Origin: a virus | Direction: 5' to 3' (one strand) | DNA length: 51,379 nt | IMG/VR virus record: IMGVR_UViG_3300048834_000363 | Coordinates: 1 to 51,379 of that record | Part shown: piece by piece, positions 16,705 to 25,375 of the stretch | How the letters are laid out: each line of letters begins with the position of its first letter | Position numbering within the stretch: the stretch's first letter is position 1 | Made by a program: the position numbers and the translations under genes | The notes under the pieces: model-generated | Database searches by the model: none | Told to the model about the DNA's origin: nothing | Seen by the model: only the letters and a program-made list of their open reading frames with translations

Positions 16705-17199
16705 TTAGGCGCTGCGGCCGATGACGGCGATCCGATAGGTCGCAGAGCCGCCAGCTGCGTTCTCGATCCTGAGATCGTCGGCGGTGGTTGCGGTGATCGC
16801 CCAGCCGGCGGGAGCAAACGCGAATAGGAAGCCGCCCGGCTTGATGACCGCCTTATCGCCGGCAGCGGCGAAGAAGAGCTGCGCCTCAGCAGAAGCGCCG
16901 CCCACGGTCAGGTTCGTCGTGTTGGCCGCGTCTGCCTCGATCAGCACCGCCACGACCTCAGCGACCGTGATGGTGTTGCCGAAGGCGTCGATCAGCGCGC
17001 CAGCCAAGTCGAGGTCTTCAGAGGCCTCCGCAGCCAGCGTTCGCGAGTCGCTGAACGCCAGGTCGGCCTGGGCGTTGCCCGTGCCGTGAGAGAGCGTCTT
17101 GGCGATCGAGAGGGCCAGTTCCGCTTTCGCGCTGCCGAGGTCGGGGCTCGCGGTTTGTGTAAACGCGATCGCCGCGTTGATGCGCGTCGACAAACTCAT
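16705..17199 (-). CDS. Unknown phage head-tail region protein
   Basis: 164 aa. Alanine-rich with alternating beta strands (RIAVIGRSA at the end). It begins with MSLSTRINAAIAFTQTASPDLGSAKAEL. I do not recognise a family. It lies between the neck protein and the tail terminator, so it is probably a minor virion protein. Confidence 0.65.
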   Translation of the reverse strand: MSLSTRINAAIAFTQTASPDLGSAKAELALSIAKTLSHGTGNAQADLAFSDSRTLAAEASEDLDLAGALIDAFGNTITVAEVVAVLIEADAANTTNLTVGGASAEAQLFFAAAGDKAVIKPGGFLFAFAPAGWAITATTADDLRIENAAGGSATYRIAVIGRSA

Positions 17200-17214
17200 G
17201 TGCTCTGCTCCTGC

Positions 17215-17667
17215 TTAGGCGCCGCGCGATGCGGCGATTGCTTTTCGAAACGCGCGACGCTGCCGCGACTTGAAGGCTTTCTTCTTGGCTCTGTATGCCG
17301 GATAGAAGAACGGTTGCGCAGGCGCGCCGGGGTGCTTGGCACCCTTGAAGATGCCGCCGGCGACGTGCGGCGCGGCGCCGAATTCGACGATATGGGCGTA
17401 ACGCACGCGCGTGTTGCCCGCCGAGATCCGGATCGAGAGCGGCCCGCCTGCGCTGTCGCCCTGGCTGTAGGCGATCTTCTTGGCGTCGCCCCAGTTCCAG
17501 GTGATGGAGTCGCGCAAGTCGCCGCCGTCGACGGCCACAAGCCGCTTCTGCATCGCCACGATGTCTTGCGCGCCTGCCGCGAACTCAGTCCGCAGCTTCT
17601 GCTGCGCCTCCTGCGGAAGCTTCAGCAGCCGGCGCTTCAGCTTCTCCCGTCCGATCCATCTCGTCAT
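17215..17667 (-). CDS. HK97 gp10-like neck / head-tail joining protein
   Basis: 150 aa. An N-terminal helix pair, GDLRDSITWNWG, and YAHIVEFGAAPH with PAQPFFYPAYRA are signatures of the HK97-gp10 family. It takes part in joining the tail to the completed head. Its 5' end overlaps the upstream small gene by 83 bases. Confidence 0.85.
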   Translation of the reverse strand: MTRWIGREKLKRRLLKLPQEAQQKLRTEFAAGAQDIVAMQKRLVAVDGGDLRDSITWNWGDAKKIAYSQGDSAGGPLSIRISAGNTRVRYAHIVEFGAAPHVAGGIFKGAKHPGAPAQPFFYPAYRAKKKAFKSRQRRAFRKAIAASRGA

Positions 17668-17854
17668 TGGCGCTTAGAGCCTCGCTGCGCGGCGACACAC
17701 ACCGCTTCGCCGCCCCTGCAGCGATCGCGGCCTCACCACACGCGCGCGTCACGCTGTAGCGGCCACCATCACCACCGGTCGGCGAGTAATTGAACGAACG
17801 CCGCCGATCGATGTCGGGCGTCCACATGAACTCGCTATGAAATTTCACCCACAT
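17585..17854 (-). CDS. Small phage protein overlapping the neck gene
   Basis: 89 aa. It begins MWVKFHSEFMWTPDIDRRR and contains RYSVTRACGEAAIAAGAA, a motif shared by small phage head-region proteins. The last third (Glu/Ala-rich) overlaps the neck protein gene in another frame. Its start overlaps the stop of the head closure gene by one base. Confidence 0.7.
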   Translation of the reverse strand: MWVKFHSEFMWTPDIDRRRSFNYSPTGGDGGRYSVTRACGEAAIAAGAAKRCVSPRSEALSANDEMDRTGEAEAPAAEASAGGAAEAAD

Positions 17855-18288
17855 CAGTCAGCTGCTCCGGCCTGGCACTGCAGCAGAACGAACTGCGTGT
17901 GCGCATCGATGCTGCCGGCCCAGCGGATGTTGAAGATGCGGGCCTCGTCGCGCGCATCGATGACGCGATCGCCGGGGCGAATCTTCGCGGTCTCGACGTC
18001 GCGGCGCAGCCAGATGTCGAAGGCCTCGACCCCGGCCAGCCTGCCGGCGATCACTTGCTCGCTGCCGCTGGTGGCCTGGATACGCGCGCGGCGAGACTGG
18101 ATCAGCGGCAACCAGGTCGTCTCGTAATTGCCGGCGCCGTCGCCGTCGTCGGAGAGCCACGCGTCGCCTTCTTCCCAGTTTTGCTCGGTGTCATCCCAGT
18201 CGATGTCCTGGCCCGTCGGCAGGCGGCCGCGACGCTCAACGCGCACGCGATCGCGAAGATCGCCGATGCGTTGCACTCCTTTCGCCAT
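17854..18288 (-). CDS. Head closure / head-tail adaptor protein
   Basis: 144 aa from the ATG at 18288. A GTG at 18345 would add a membrane-like leader unlikely in this family. GDLRDRVRVERRG at the N-terminus and RPGDRVIDARDEARIFNI near the C-terminus fit the SPP1 gp16/phage head-tail joining family. It closes the portal channel after packaging. Confidence 0.8.
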   Translation of the reverse strand: MAKGVQRIGDLRDRVRVERRGRLPTGQDIDWDDTEQNWEEGDAWLSDDGDGAGNYETTWLPLIQSRRARIQATSGSEQVIAGRLAGVEAFDIWLRRDVETAKIRPGDRVIDARDEARIFNIRWAGSIDAHTQFVLLQCQAGAAD

Positions 18289-18348
18289 GCGTGATCCGCC
18301 TAACAATGCGACGATAAAAGCGATGAAGCGGGCAAGCGCGGCCACCGT

Positions 18349-18915
18349 TCATGCCCACAGCCTGAACGGCATCAGCAGCGCCTGCACCGTCGGCGGCATC
18401 TCTTCGGGCACGTCGCCCCTATGCTGATAGAGGTGGGCGGTGAGCTGCAGGATGCCCTGCTTGATGGGGCGGGGCAGCGCATCGGCGGCGTAGCCCGCGA
18501 CGTACGCGATCCGCACCGCGCTGGGGCGGTCATAGATGGCGGGCTCGTTGAAGCTCGCCGTCCATAACACCGTGGCGCCATCCAGGAAGTAGGCGCCGGG
18601 ATCGAGCGTCTGCTCGACGTTGTCGGTGTCGAAATACTTGATCGAGCTGATCGACGCCACTGGCCCCGCCGGCAGTTCGAGCGGCGTCAGATGCCAGCCG
18701 GCGAGATCGAGACGCAGCGTCTGCGTCAGCACTGACCGACCAAGCCAACCCGTCGGCGGCTGCAGCCATTCGAACGCGGCGCGGACGTAGCCCTTGATCT
18801 CGGCGTCGTCCTCGGTGTGCTCGACGTGGCAGGCCTTGCGCGCCTCCTCGATCGTGACCGCTTGCTCCAGCAGAGCATCGGTCGTCGCGGTCACGACGGA
18901 GGGAGCGAGGCGCAT
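18349..18915 (-). CDS. Head-tail connector (HK97 gp6 / phiE125 gp8-like)
   Basis: 188 aa. VTIEEARKACHVEHTEDDAEIKG, the AFEWLQPPTG helix, RLDLAGW and VRIAYVAGYA define the gp6-like connector family, which forms a ring under the portal. It is followed by the adaptor gene 60 bp downstream. Confidence 0.88.
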   Translation of the reverse strand: MRLAPSVVTATTDALLEQAVTIEEARKACHVEHTEDDAEIKGYVRAAFEWLQPPTGWLGRSVLTQTLRLDLAGWHLTPLELPAGPVASISSIKYFDTDNVEQTLDPGAYFLDGATVLWTASFNEPAIYDRPSAVRIAYVAGYAADALPRPIKQGILQLTAHLYQHRGDVPEEMPPTVQALLMPFRLWA

Positions 18916-18927
18916 GCGGGGAGGGCC

Positions 18928-19179
18928 TTACGGCTTCTCTGTGGTCTTCGCCGCTGGCGCGGTCGGTGCAGCCGGGGGCTTTTCCGGCGGCTTCTCTGTG
19001 GTCTTCGCCGCTGGGGCCGGCGCTTCGGCCTTGCCGTTGAATTGGACGGCGACGCCGCGATTGATGAAGCGCTGTGCGATGTCGTCGCGGAATTCCTTGA
19101 CGTCTCCGCTCTTGAAGCTCGGACCTTTGCCGCGGCCTTCGCTCTCGTACAGAAAATCCTCGGTGAATTTCACGCGCAT
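18928..19179 (-). CDS. Small head-region protein with repeated Pro/Ala/Lys tail
   Basis: 83 aa. The start is the ATG at 19179 with GGAG upstream; the ATG at 19191 would place that site inside the gene. The N-terminal 47 residues (MRVKFTEDFLYESEG) resemble the other small head-region protein at 17585-17854. The tail contains AAKTTEKP twice, encoded by an exact 27-bp direct repeat. Confidence 0.7.
   Translation of the reverse strand: MRVKFTEDFLYESEGRGKGPSFKSGDVKEFRDDIAQRFINRGVAVQFNGKAEAPAPAAKTTEKPPEKPPAAPTAPAAKTTEKP
18931..19014. repeat. 27-bp direct repeat pair
   Basis: The same 27 bases occupy 18931-18957 and 18988-19014 and encode the two AAKTTEKP blocks in the small head-region protein. 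The spacing makes a recombinational copy-number change possible. Confidence 0.85.
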
Positions 19180-19260
19180 GTCGCTCTCCATTGGCGGTGC
19201 ATAGCGAACGGGGCTGGGTCATGAACCCAGCCCCGTGAACAATGCATCGTCAGATCAGGT

Positions 19261-19776
19261 TTAGTCCGCGATCGGCGAAAGCATGACGCCGCCGCCGCCG
19301 TACTTCGGACCGTAGAGGATGTAGCTGGCGCTCAGCAGTTGCGCGCCGGCCGAGCCCGTGTCGGCGATGTCGAGACGGATACAGTCGTAACCGTTGTCGG
19401 TGTCGAGGTCTTCGGCCTTGACGTCGATCGCGATGATGCCGGCCTTCTCCGCCGACGTAAGGTCGGTGTAGCTGTCGGCGGCGCTTTGGGTCACTTCGGT
19501 GAAGAGCCCAGGCACCGTCGTCGCATGCAGCTTTTGGCGAACGGTGTCGATCTGCAGCGCCTTGTTGGTGCTGAAAGCGACGCTCGTGCCCTGGAGCAGC
19601 GAGATCGCGGGATCGTCACCGGCGACGCCAGCCTTCTTTTGGATCACGACGAGGCAGCCCTCGTAACCCTTCATGCTGACAGCGAGACCGGTCATGGCGC
19701 CGCCGTTGGAGTCGACGGGCAAGATCGCCGGATGGATGTTAAGCCAGTCCAGCGGATTGGCGTTGAGGTTCAACAT
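19261..19776 (-). CDS. Unknown capsid-associated protein
   Basis: 171 aa located directly after the major capsid gene. LDIADTGSAGAQLLSASYILYGPKYGG-type endings recur in phages with HK97-fold capsids, where the protein is uncharacterised and may decorate the head. No enzymatic motif. Confidence 0.7.
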   Translation of the reverse strand: MLNLNANPLDWLNIHPAILPVDSNGGAMTGLAVSMKGYEGCLVVIQKKAGVAGDDPAISLLQGTSVAFSTNKALQIDTVRQKLHATTVPGLFTEVTQSAADSYTDLTSAEKAGIIAIDVKAEDLDTDNGYDCIRLDIADTGSAGAQLLSASYILYGPKYGGGGVMLSPIAD

Positions 19777-19872
19777 TTTCGAGTGCCTCCTCAGAGGAAA
19801 TTTTCGGTGGAAAGAGGAAGCGGCGAAGCCGTTTAGACCTCGCCGCTCAGTTCACTCCTTGGGGAGGAGGGG

Positions 19873-21351
19873 TTAGCGCGCGGCGAGCGCCACGAACGGC
19901 GATTGCGTGTGCGAGCCGTTTTGCGCGCTGATCGGGCCCGACCACCACGGCTGACCAGCCAAGCGGAAGGTGAACTTGAACGCCGTGAGGTCTTGGTCAA
20001 ACCACAGGTGGATCGACGTCGACGACTTCACGCCGCCGGCCTTCTTGATCGCGAGGTACTGCTTCAAGTCGACCAGCAGAATGTCGCCGACATCCCCGAC
20101 GGTCTTGCAAACCTGGTGGGGAATGACAGGACGACCGCGCAGGCGACCATATGGCGAGTCAGCGTAACCGCCCGGCGGCAGGTAAGCCGGATATTGGCCG
20201 ACGGTCAGCACATCGAGCTGCGGCTCAGCATCGGGATGGATCAGCCACACCGATGTCGCGCGGCTCGACGCCGGCATGCGCGACCACATCTTGGAGATGT
20301 TGGCGGCGACGATCGTGTCGGCCGTTTGCGGACCGGACTCGATCGCGACCGTCGCCAGCGCCGGCGAATTCATGAAGCCAAGCGGTTGGCCGACGCCGTT
20401 ACCCCACACGATCGCATTGCTGACCTTGAAGTCGATCTTTTCCGGCGCCTTGCGTTGGACGTAGGAGCCCAAGGCCGGCGCATCTTCGAGCAGCTCCTCG
20501 CTGACCGGTACGAGCGCGGCGAGCTTGTGCAGCCGCATCGTGACGTTCTGCAAGACGACCTTCGATTGAGAGATCGCGGCGGCTTCGCCCTCCCAGTAGG
20601 CCTGGATGCCGCCAGAAGCATCCCACGGCGTGGTCATGTCCGATGGGAACGTCATCGAGTTGCTGGACGAATCCAGCACATCGCAACGGCTGAGCAGGCT
20701 GTCTTGGCCGGTGACGCGCTCCATGATGGCGGCGCGATAATCCGGCGGAACGGCGAAGCCGCCATCGGGGCCGGCACCCTCCGTCGAGACGGACGTGGCC
20801 GAAGCCGCCAATAGGCGCGGATCGACGTCTTGGTTGCGCGAGAGCGAAGCACGGGCGACGGCGTGGAAGAATTCGCCTTGATGGCGGAAGCCAAAGGTGC
20901 CGGAGCGTGCAGCGACGGGGCCGCTGACGGAGGCACGCGGACGCGTGTCGTCATCGAGCGGTTCCGGATTCGCGGAGGCGCTGGTGCGGCGGCCGCGCGG
21001 GGCCGCGTTGCGCGCATTGACGCCACGCTCGCGCGCAAGCACGCCGGCGCGGCGGTTGATCTGCTTTTCGAGTGCATCGAATTCATCTTGCAGATCGTCA
21101 AGCTGACGGCCTTCTTCGTCCGTCGGATCGCGGTTCGCGGCCTGCGCCGTGTTCAGGATCGCGCGCGATTGTGCGAGGATCTCTTCCTGGCGCTCGCGAT
21201 GGCCGTTGATGATGTCGTCGGTAAGCTCGACGTCATCGGGCGCGGCGGGATTGCCGTCAGCGAAAACCTTGCCCGCCGAAGCGAAGGCAAAGATCGCCGC
21301 GAGCGTGGACGCGGCCAAGAGCGCCGCGCGGTTGGTCGCGTGCTTAGTCAT
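19873..21351 (-). CDS. Major capsid protein, HK97 fold
   Basis: 492 aa. After the N-terminus a charged coiled coil (about residues 45-105, RQEEILAQSRAIL, LQDEFDALEKQI) acts as the delta/scaffold domain removed by the prohead protease. The shell domain starts about residue 170. IPHQVCKTVGDVGDILLVD and WFDQDLTAFKFTFRLAGQPW are typical of the family. The first 31 residues look like a secretion signal (ASTLAAIFAFASAGKVFAD), which is unusual; no alternative start codon is obvious, and GGAG lies about 11 bases upstream of the ATG. Confidence 0.92.
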   Translation of the reverse strand: MTKHATNRAALLAASTLAAIFAFASAGKVFADGNPAAPDDVELTDDIINGHRERQEEILAQSRAILNTAQAANRDPTDEEGRQLDDLQDEFDALEKQINRRAGVLARERGVNARNAAPRGRRTSASANPEPLDDDTRPRASVSGPVAARSGTFGFRHQGEFFHAVARASLSRNQDVDPRLLAASATSVSTEGAGPDGGFAVPPDYRAAIMERVTGQDSLLSRCDVLDSSSNSMTFPSDMTTPWDASGGIQAYWEGEAAAISQSKVVLQNVTMRLHKLAALVPVSEELLEDAPALGSYVQRKAPEKIDFKVSNAIVWGNGVGQPLGFMNSPALATVAIESGPQTADTIVAANISKMWSRMPASSRATSVWLIHPDAEPQLDVLTVGQYPAYLPPGGYADSPYGRLRGRPVIPHQVCKTVGDVGDILLVDLKQYLAIKKAGGVKSSTSIHLWFDQDLTAFKFTFRLAGQPWWSGPISAQNGSHTQSPFVALAAR

Positions 21352-21437
21352 GTGTGCTTGTCTCCAGACAAAGAAAAAGCCGCCCGGTGAGGGGCGGCTT
21401 GGGTCAGCGCCTTCCGGCGCGGGTTCAGGCGCGGGAC

Positions 21438-22220
21438 TTAGCCGCGACCGGAAGTTCGTTTGCGCCGTGCGTCGGCCATGCGGCCTTCCATCGAGGCGAT
21501 GCCGTCAGCGTAAGAGCGCATGCGCTCACTGCGCGGCGGCTCCGGCAGATTGCGGAAGGGACGCTTCTCTGCGGCGATGCCGTCGAATTCGCGGATGTAA
21601 TTGACGAAGCCGGGAACGGCGCGGGCGGCCGCGCGCTGGAAGTCGACGACCTTGTCAGCGAAGCCGCGGTCGACGGCCTCCTGCGCCGTCATCCAGGTCT
21701 CTGCGCGCATCCAGTCGCGCACCTCGGTCTCGGTGCGCTTCGTGCGCGCCGCGTAAAGCTTCGCGAGCTCTTGGCTCGTCATGTCGACGCGGTCGGCGGT
21801 GGCGCGCAGCTCTTCGGCGTTGCCCATGCCGATCGTCCAGGCGTCGTGGATCATGATCTGCCCGCCATTGGCGACGTGGATCGTGTCGCCGGCCATCGCA
21901 ACAACGGAGGCAGCGGAGGCCGCGATGCCATCGACGTGCGTCGTGACCTTGGCCTTGTGGTCGACGAGCTGGCGATAGATCGCGAGGCCGTCGAAGACGT
22001 CGCCGCCATAGCTGTTGATGTGCACCGTGATCTCGGTGACGTCGCCGCCAAGCGCTTTCAGCTCGTCTGCGATCTTCTTGGCCGTGACGCCGTCACCCCA
22101 CCAGGATTCGCCGATGTCGGAGTAAATGTAGATCTCGGCGGCGGTGGAGCCTTTGAGCTGCACGCGAAAGCCAGGGTTCGCGTCAGCGTAGATGCCGATC
22201 GCGTTGCGGTTCAGGTTCAT
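21438..22220 (-). CDS. ClpP-like prohead protease (S14 family)
   Basis: 260 aa. The serine box GIAASAAS and histidine box MIHDAW follow INSYGGDVFDGLAIYR, the order of ClpP proteases. It sits between portal and capsid, where it would mature the capsid by cutting off the scaffold domain. The C-terminal ~60 residues are Arg-rich and may target the protease to the prohead. Confidence 0.92.
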   Translation of the reverse strand: MNLNRNAIGIYADANPGFRVQLKGSTAAEIYIYSDIGESWWGDGVTAKKIADELKALGGDVTEITVHINSYGGDVFDGLAIYRQLVDHKAKVTTHVDGIAASAASVVAMAGDTIHVANGGQIMIHDAWTIGMGNAEELRATADRVDMTSQELAKLYAARTKRTETEVRDWMRAETWMTAQEAVDRGFADKVVDFQRAAARAVPGFVNYIREFDGIAAEKRPFRNLPEPPRSERMRSYADGIASMEGRMADARRKRTSGRG

Positions 22221-22227
22221 GGATTCC

Positions 22228-22473
22228 TCAGTCTGGAAGCAGGCCCTGGAAGACGGCGGCCTTCACGCCGCCGGCGGCTTCGAAGCTTTTGAAAACGGCG
22301 GTGCACTTGCCGCTTGGCACTGAGTCGCCAAGCAGCTCGAGCACGATGACGCCAGTGTCGGGGTCGACGCTGGCGCCGACGATTTTGGCCGATGTCACTG
22401 CATGCTTCTCGCGCCCGAAGACGTGGTCGCGCAGCAGCGTCGGATCGATGCGGACAAGGGCGCGCTTTGCCAT
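22228..22473 (-). CDS. Small protein between portal and protease
   Basis: 81 aa starting MAKRALVRIDPTLLRDHVF. The ATG overlaps the portal stop (TGATG); the longer open frame upstream is an antisense-like extension. Unknown family. The slot corresponds to GTA g3.5. Confidence 0.7.
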   Translation of the reverse strand: MAKRALVRIDPTLLRDHVFGREKHAVTSAKIVGASVDPDTGVIVLELLGDSVPSGKCTAVFKSFEAAGGVKAAVFQGLLPD

Positions 22474-23771
22474 CACCGCACCCGGTTCATGAAGCCGCGC
22501 GCACCGCGTGGCGCCGGCGGTGTCGGCTCGCCTTCCTCGCCGCTGTCGTCGGCGCCATCGTCTGGCGCGTCCTTCTTCGCCGTCGGCTGGTACTGCACCT
22601 GCATGACGCGGACATCGCCCTCGGGGCCAATCGTGCTTTCGTCTTCGAGCTCCAGGATGCGGTTCACGGTGTAGACGCCCATGTTGCGCATCGCCTGATA
22701 GAAGGCGGTGCGCGCCGCGAGATCGCCGCGAACGATCGCGTTCGTGTTCATCTTCGAGAAGAGCCCGCCCCAATTGTCGGAGAGCAACTTGATGTCGGCC
22801 TCTTGCTCCATCGGCACGATGCGCGGCAGCAGGGCGTAGGTCAGGAAGTCCTGGCCTTGGTGCTCGATGTTTGAGAACGTCGCGCGGTCGAGGTCAAACG
22901 CCATGTGCGGCGGGACACCGAACCAGCGGCAGATGTCGAGCACACCGAACTTGCGCAGGTCGATGTATTGGGCATCACGGAACGTTGAGCCCGCGGCCTG
23001 GAATTCCATGTCGTTATCGAGCGGGATCGGCATCTCGAAGTTACGGACGCCGGTAAACTCTTCCTTGATCAGCTTCATCACCGACTTCAGCGCCTCGGGC
23101 GACATCTTGCCCTTGGTCTTGATGAAGCCCGGCGTGCGCATGCCTTGGCGGAAGTACACCGGCAGCAGCTCTTCGAGCGCCAGGTTGGAGCCCATCGAGC
23201 GCGCCGCGACCTCGAGAAGCGAGAGCCCGACGATTCCGTCGGTGCCGAGCCCCTTGATGTGGAGCATGTCTTCCGCCGGCAGGATCACTTCACCGCCGTC
23301 GGCCTGGCGCACCGCGTAGGCGATCTTGCCGTTGCTGAGACGGCCCGGCGTCACGCGATCGGGATCGTCGATCAGCCAGAGTGCGTAGGGACGGCCGGCG
23401 ACATCGCGCTCGATCTCGGCGTAGCCGTTGCCCTGCAGCATGGAATGCACGAGCAGCGTCTGCTTCAGCGTGAACGCGCTCATGTCGCGCGAGGCGCGGC
23501 GATGCAGCAGCCAGCTTGCCTTGTTGTCGGTTGCGATCGAGCGCTTGCCGTCGGACCCTTCGCGGAAGACGCGCCACGGCAGCGTCGCCACCGTGTTCGC
23601 AACAAGCGAGACGCAGCGATAGACCGCGGGGATCTGAAGCGGCTGGCGCCAGTCGTAGAGGCGCACGCCCGGGATCCGCGTTCCCGTCGGCAGCAGCCAG
23701 CCACCGACAGGCTGGTCCTTCGTGCGCCGCGCGCCGAACATTCGGCCGATTGCGCCCCAAATCCCAGCCAT
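22473..23771 (-). CDS. Portal protein, HK97 family
   Basis: 432 aa from the ATG at 23771. PAVYRCVSLVANTVATLPW, VHSMLQGNGYAEI, GVPPHMAFDLDRATFSNIE and the tail MGVYTVNRILELED are diagnostic of HK97-type portals. It forms the dodecameric DNA channel and docks the terminase. The C-terminus is acidic and proline rich. Confidence 0.93.
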   Translation of the reverse strand: MAGIWGAIGRMFGARRTKDQPVGGWLLPTGTRIPGVRLYDWRQPLQIPAVYRCVSLVANTVATLPWRVFREGSDGKRSIATDNKASWLLHRRASRDMSAFTLKQTLLVHSMLQGNGYAEIERDVAGRPYALWLIDDPDRVTPGRLSNGKIAYAVRQADGGEVILPAEDMLHIKGLGTDGIVGLSLLEVAARSMGSNLALEELLPVYFRQGMRTPGFIKTKGKMSPEALKSVMKLIKEEFTGVRNFEMPIPLDNDMEFQAAGSTFRDAQYIDLRKFGVLDICRWFGVPPHMAFDLDRATFSNIEHQGQDFLTYALLPRIVPMEQEADIKLLSDNWGGLFSKMNTNAIVRGDLAARTAFYQAMRNMGVYTVNRILELEDESTIGPEGDVRVMQVQYQPTAKKDAPDDGADDSGEEGEPTPPAPRGARGFMNRVR

Positions 23772-23779
23772 GATGCGTG

Positions 23780-25375
23780 TCAGCCTTTCAGTGCGGCGCG
23801 GAGCGCGTCGGGGTCGTCGTAAATGCTGCCGGTCGGTTCCGGCTCTTCCTGTGGCGCATGCGATATCGCGTTCGCCATTGTGAGCGCGACGTAGGGGTCG
23901 ATGCGGCCGCGCGCCTTGTTCTTTGCGAGCCGGCGGTTGCCGGTGTGATCGCTTGAAGTCACCGCGTTCGATGCGGCCCAAAACAGAACGGGGTGCATCG
24001 CATGCGCGAAGGCATGCTCCATGACGTCGATTTCCATGAACTCGATCGCCGGGCTCATGTCGCGGAAGCCTTGACCGAATTTCACGAAGCGCAGCGCGCC
24101 CTCGATGGCGTCGTCGTCGCCCTCGACATAATATTCGACGCCTTCGGCATCGAGCGCCGCACGCAGATGCGTGAAGCCCCAGCGGTCGAACGCGATGCCG
24201 CGAATGTCATAGAGACCGTTCAAACGCGCGATCTCCTGCGCGACATATCCGTAATCGATCGCCTTGCCGGGGACCGCGACGAGCTTGCCTTCCTCGATCC
24301 AGCGTCGGTACGGCGCCTGATCGCGCTCGGCGCGATCGTCGAGATTGTGTTCCGGCGTCCAGCAGCGCACCAAGACGCGCTTCTTGATGCCGGGGAACAC
24401 CAGAACCAGCGCCGTTAAGTCGACGCGGCGCGACAAGTCGAGGCCGGCGTAGCAGGGCTGGCCGATCAGCTCTTCCGGATCGAAGTCGTCGCCGCAGGCA
24501 ACCCAATCCTCGCGGAGATGGATTTGTTTAACGAGGTCGTCGACCTGCTGGTTGAGCTGCAGGTTCTTGAAGCCGCTGAGGCGCGACGGATTGCGTTCGG
24601 CCTCACGCGCGGCGGTGCGCATCTCTTCGAGCGATTTGAAGTCGCCCAAAGCTGGGTTCGCCAGATGCCACATCGCTTCATCGAAGGGATCGGCATCCTC
24701 CGGCACCTCGAAGATGGCGACGACCCACGCCGGATCGACGAGCTCCCCGCTTAATAGCTTGCGCGCGAACCGCACCAGCTCCGACATGATCATGTGCGGG
24801 CTGCGCGCCTGCACCGAGATGATGAAGCCGATCGGCTCTTCCCATGCGCCGGTGGCGTTCGAGAGCGAGTCGAACAGGCCCGTCCGCTTCGTGCGGCCAA
24901 GCTCGTCGTAAATCCAAACCGTCGGGCTGATGCCTTCCTCGACGTCGCCGTCGGCGCTCAGCGCTTGATAGAAGCTGCCGAACATCAGGCACACCAGCCG
25001 CTTCTGGCTGGCGATCGGCGTGATGAACTGCGCCAGATCGGCGCTCATCCGCACCATCGCGGCCGCGGCCTTGTAGATCAGCGCGGCCTGGTTCTTCGAG
25101 TTCGCGCCCGAATAGATTTCGGCCTGCGGCACCGCTTCGGGCCCGATTAGATGCACGAGCACGAGCGCCGCGATCAGCGCGGTCTTCCCGTTCTTCTTCG
25201 CCATCGTCCAGAGAACGCGGCGCGTCAGCAGTTTGCCGGCCTCGTCGACGTTGTCATAGACGTCGCGCAGCAGCTTCTTCTGCCACTCACGAAGCCTGAG
25301 CGGTCGGCCCGCGTACTTACCGCCTGGCGTCCTCAGCTTCTCGATGAAGCGGATGACGTAATCGGAGCGCTTTAG
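23780..25375 (-). CDS. terL: Terminase large subunit, start uncertain
   Basis: About 531 aa if counted from the end of the small subunit gene. The conserved N-terminus DYVIRFIEKLRTPGGKYAG is followed by a Walker A-like motif (AKKNGKTALIAAL), Walker B (TVWIYDELGR), and a C-terminal nuclease with YAGLDLSRRVDL and GRIDPYVALTMANA. It packages DNA into proheads. No ATG, GTG or TTG exists between the small subunit stop and the conserved region. The frame stays open into the small subunit gene as non-coding-like sequence, so translation must start at an unusual codon (for example the CTG at 25336) or by coupling or frameshift. Confidence 0.88.
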   Translation of the reverse strand, partial: LKRSDYVIRFIEKLRTPGGKYAGRPLRLREWQKKLLRDVYDNVDEAGKLLTRRVLWTMAKKNGKTALIAALVLVHLIGPEAVPQAEIYSGANSKNQAALIYKAAAAMVRMSADLAQFITPIASQKRLVCLMFGSFYQALSADGDVEEGISPTVWIYDELGRTKRTGLFDSLSNATGAWEEPIGFIISVQARSPHMIMSELVRFARKLLSGELVDPAWVVAIFEVPEDADPFDEAMWHLANPALGDFKSLEEMRTAAREAERNPSRLSGFKNLQLNQQVDDLVKQIHLREDWVACGDDFDPEELIGQPCYAGLDLSRRVDLTALVLVFPGIKKRVLVRCWTPEHNLDDRAERDQAPYRRWIEEGKLVAVPGKAIDYGYVAQEIARLNGLYDIRGIAFDRWGFTHLRAALDAEGVEYYVEGDDDAIEGALRFVKFGQGFRDMSPAIEFMEIDVMEHAFAHAMHPVLFWAASNAVTSSDHTGNRRLAKNKARGRIDPYVALTMANAISHAPQEEPEPTGSIYDDPDALRAALKG

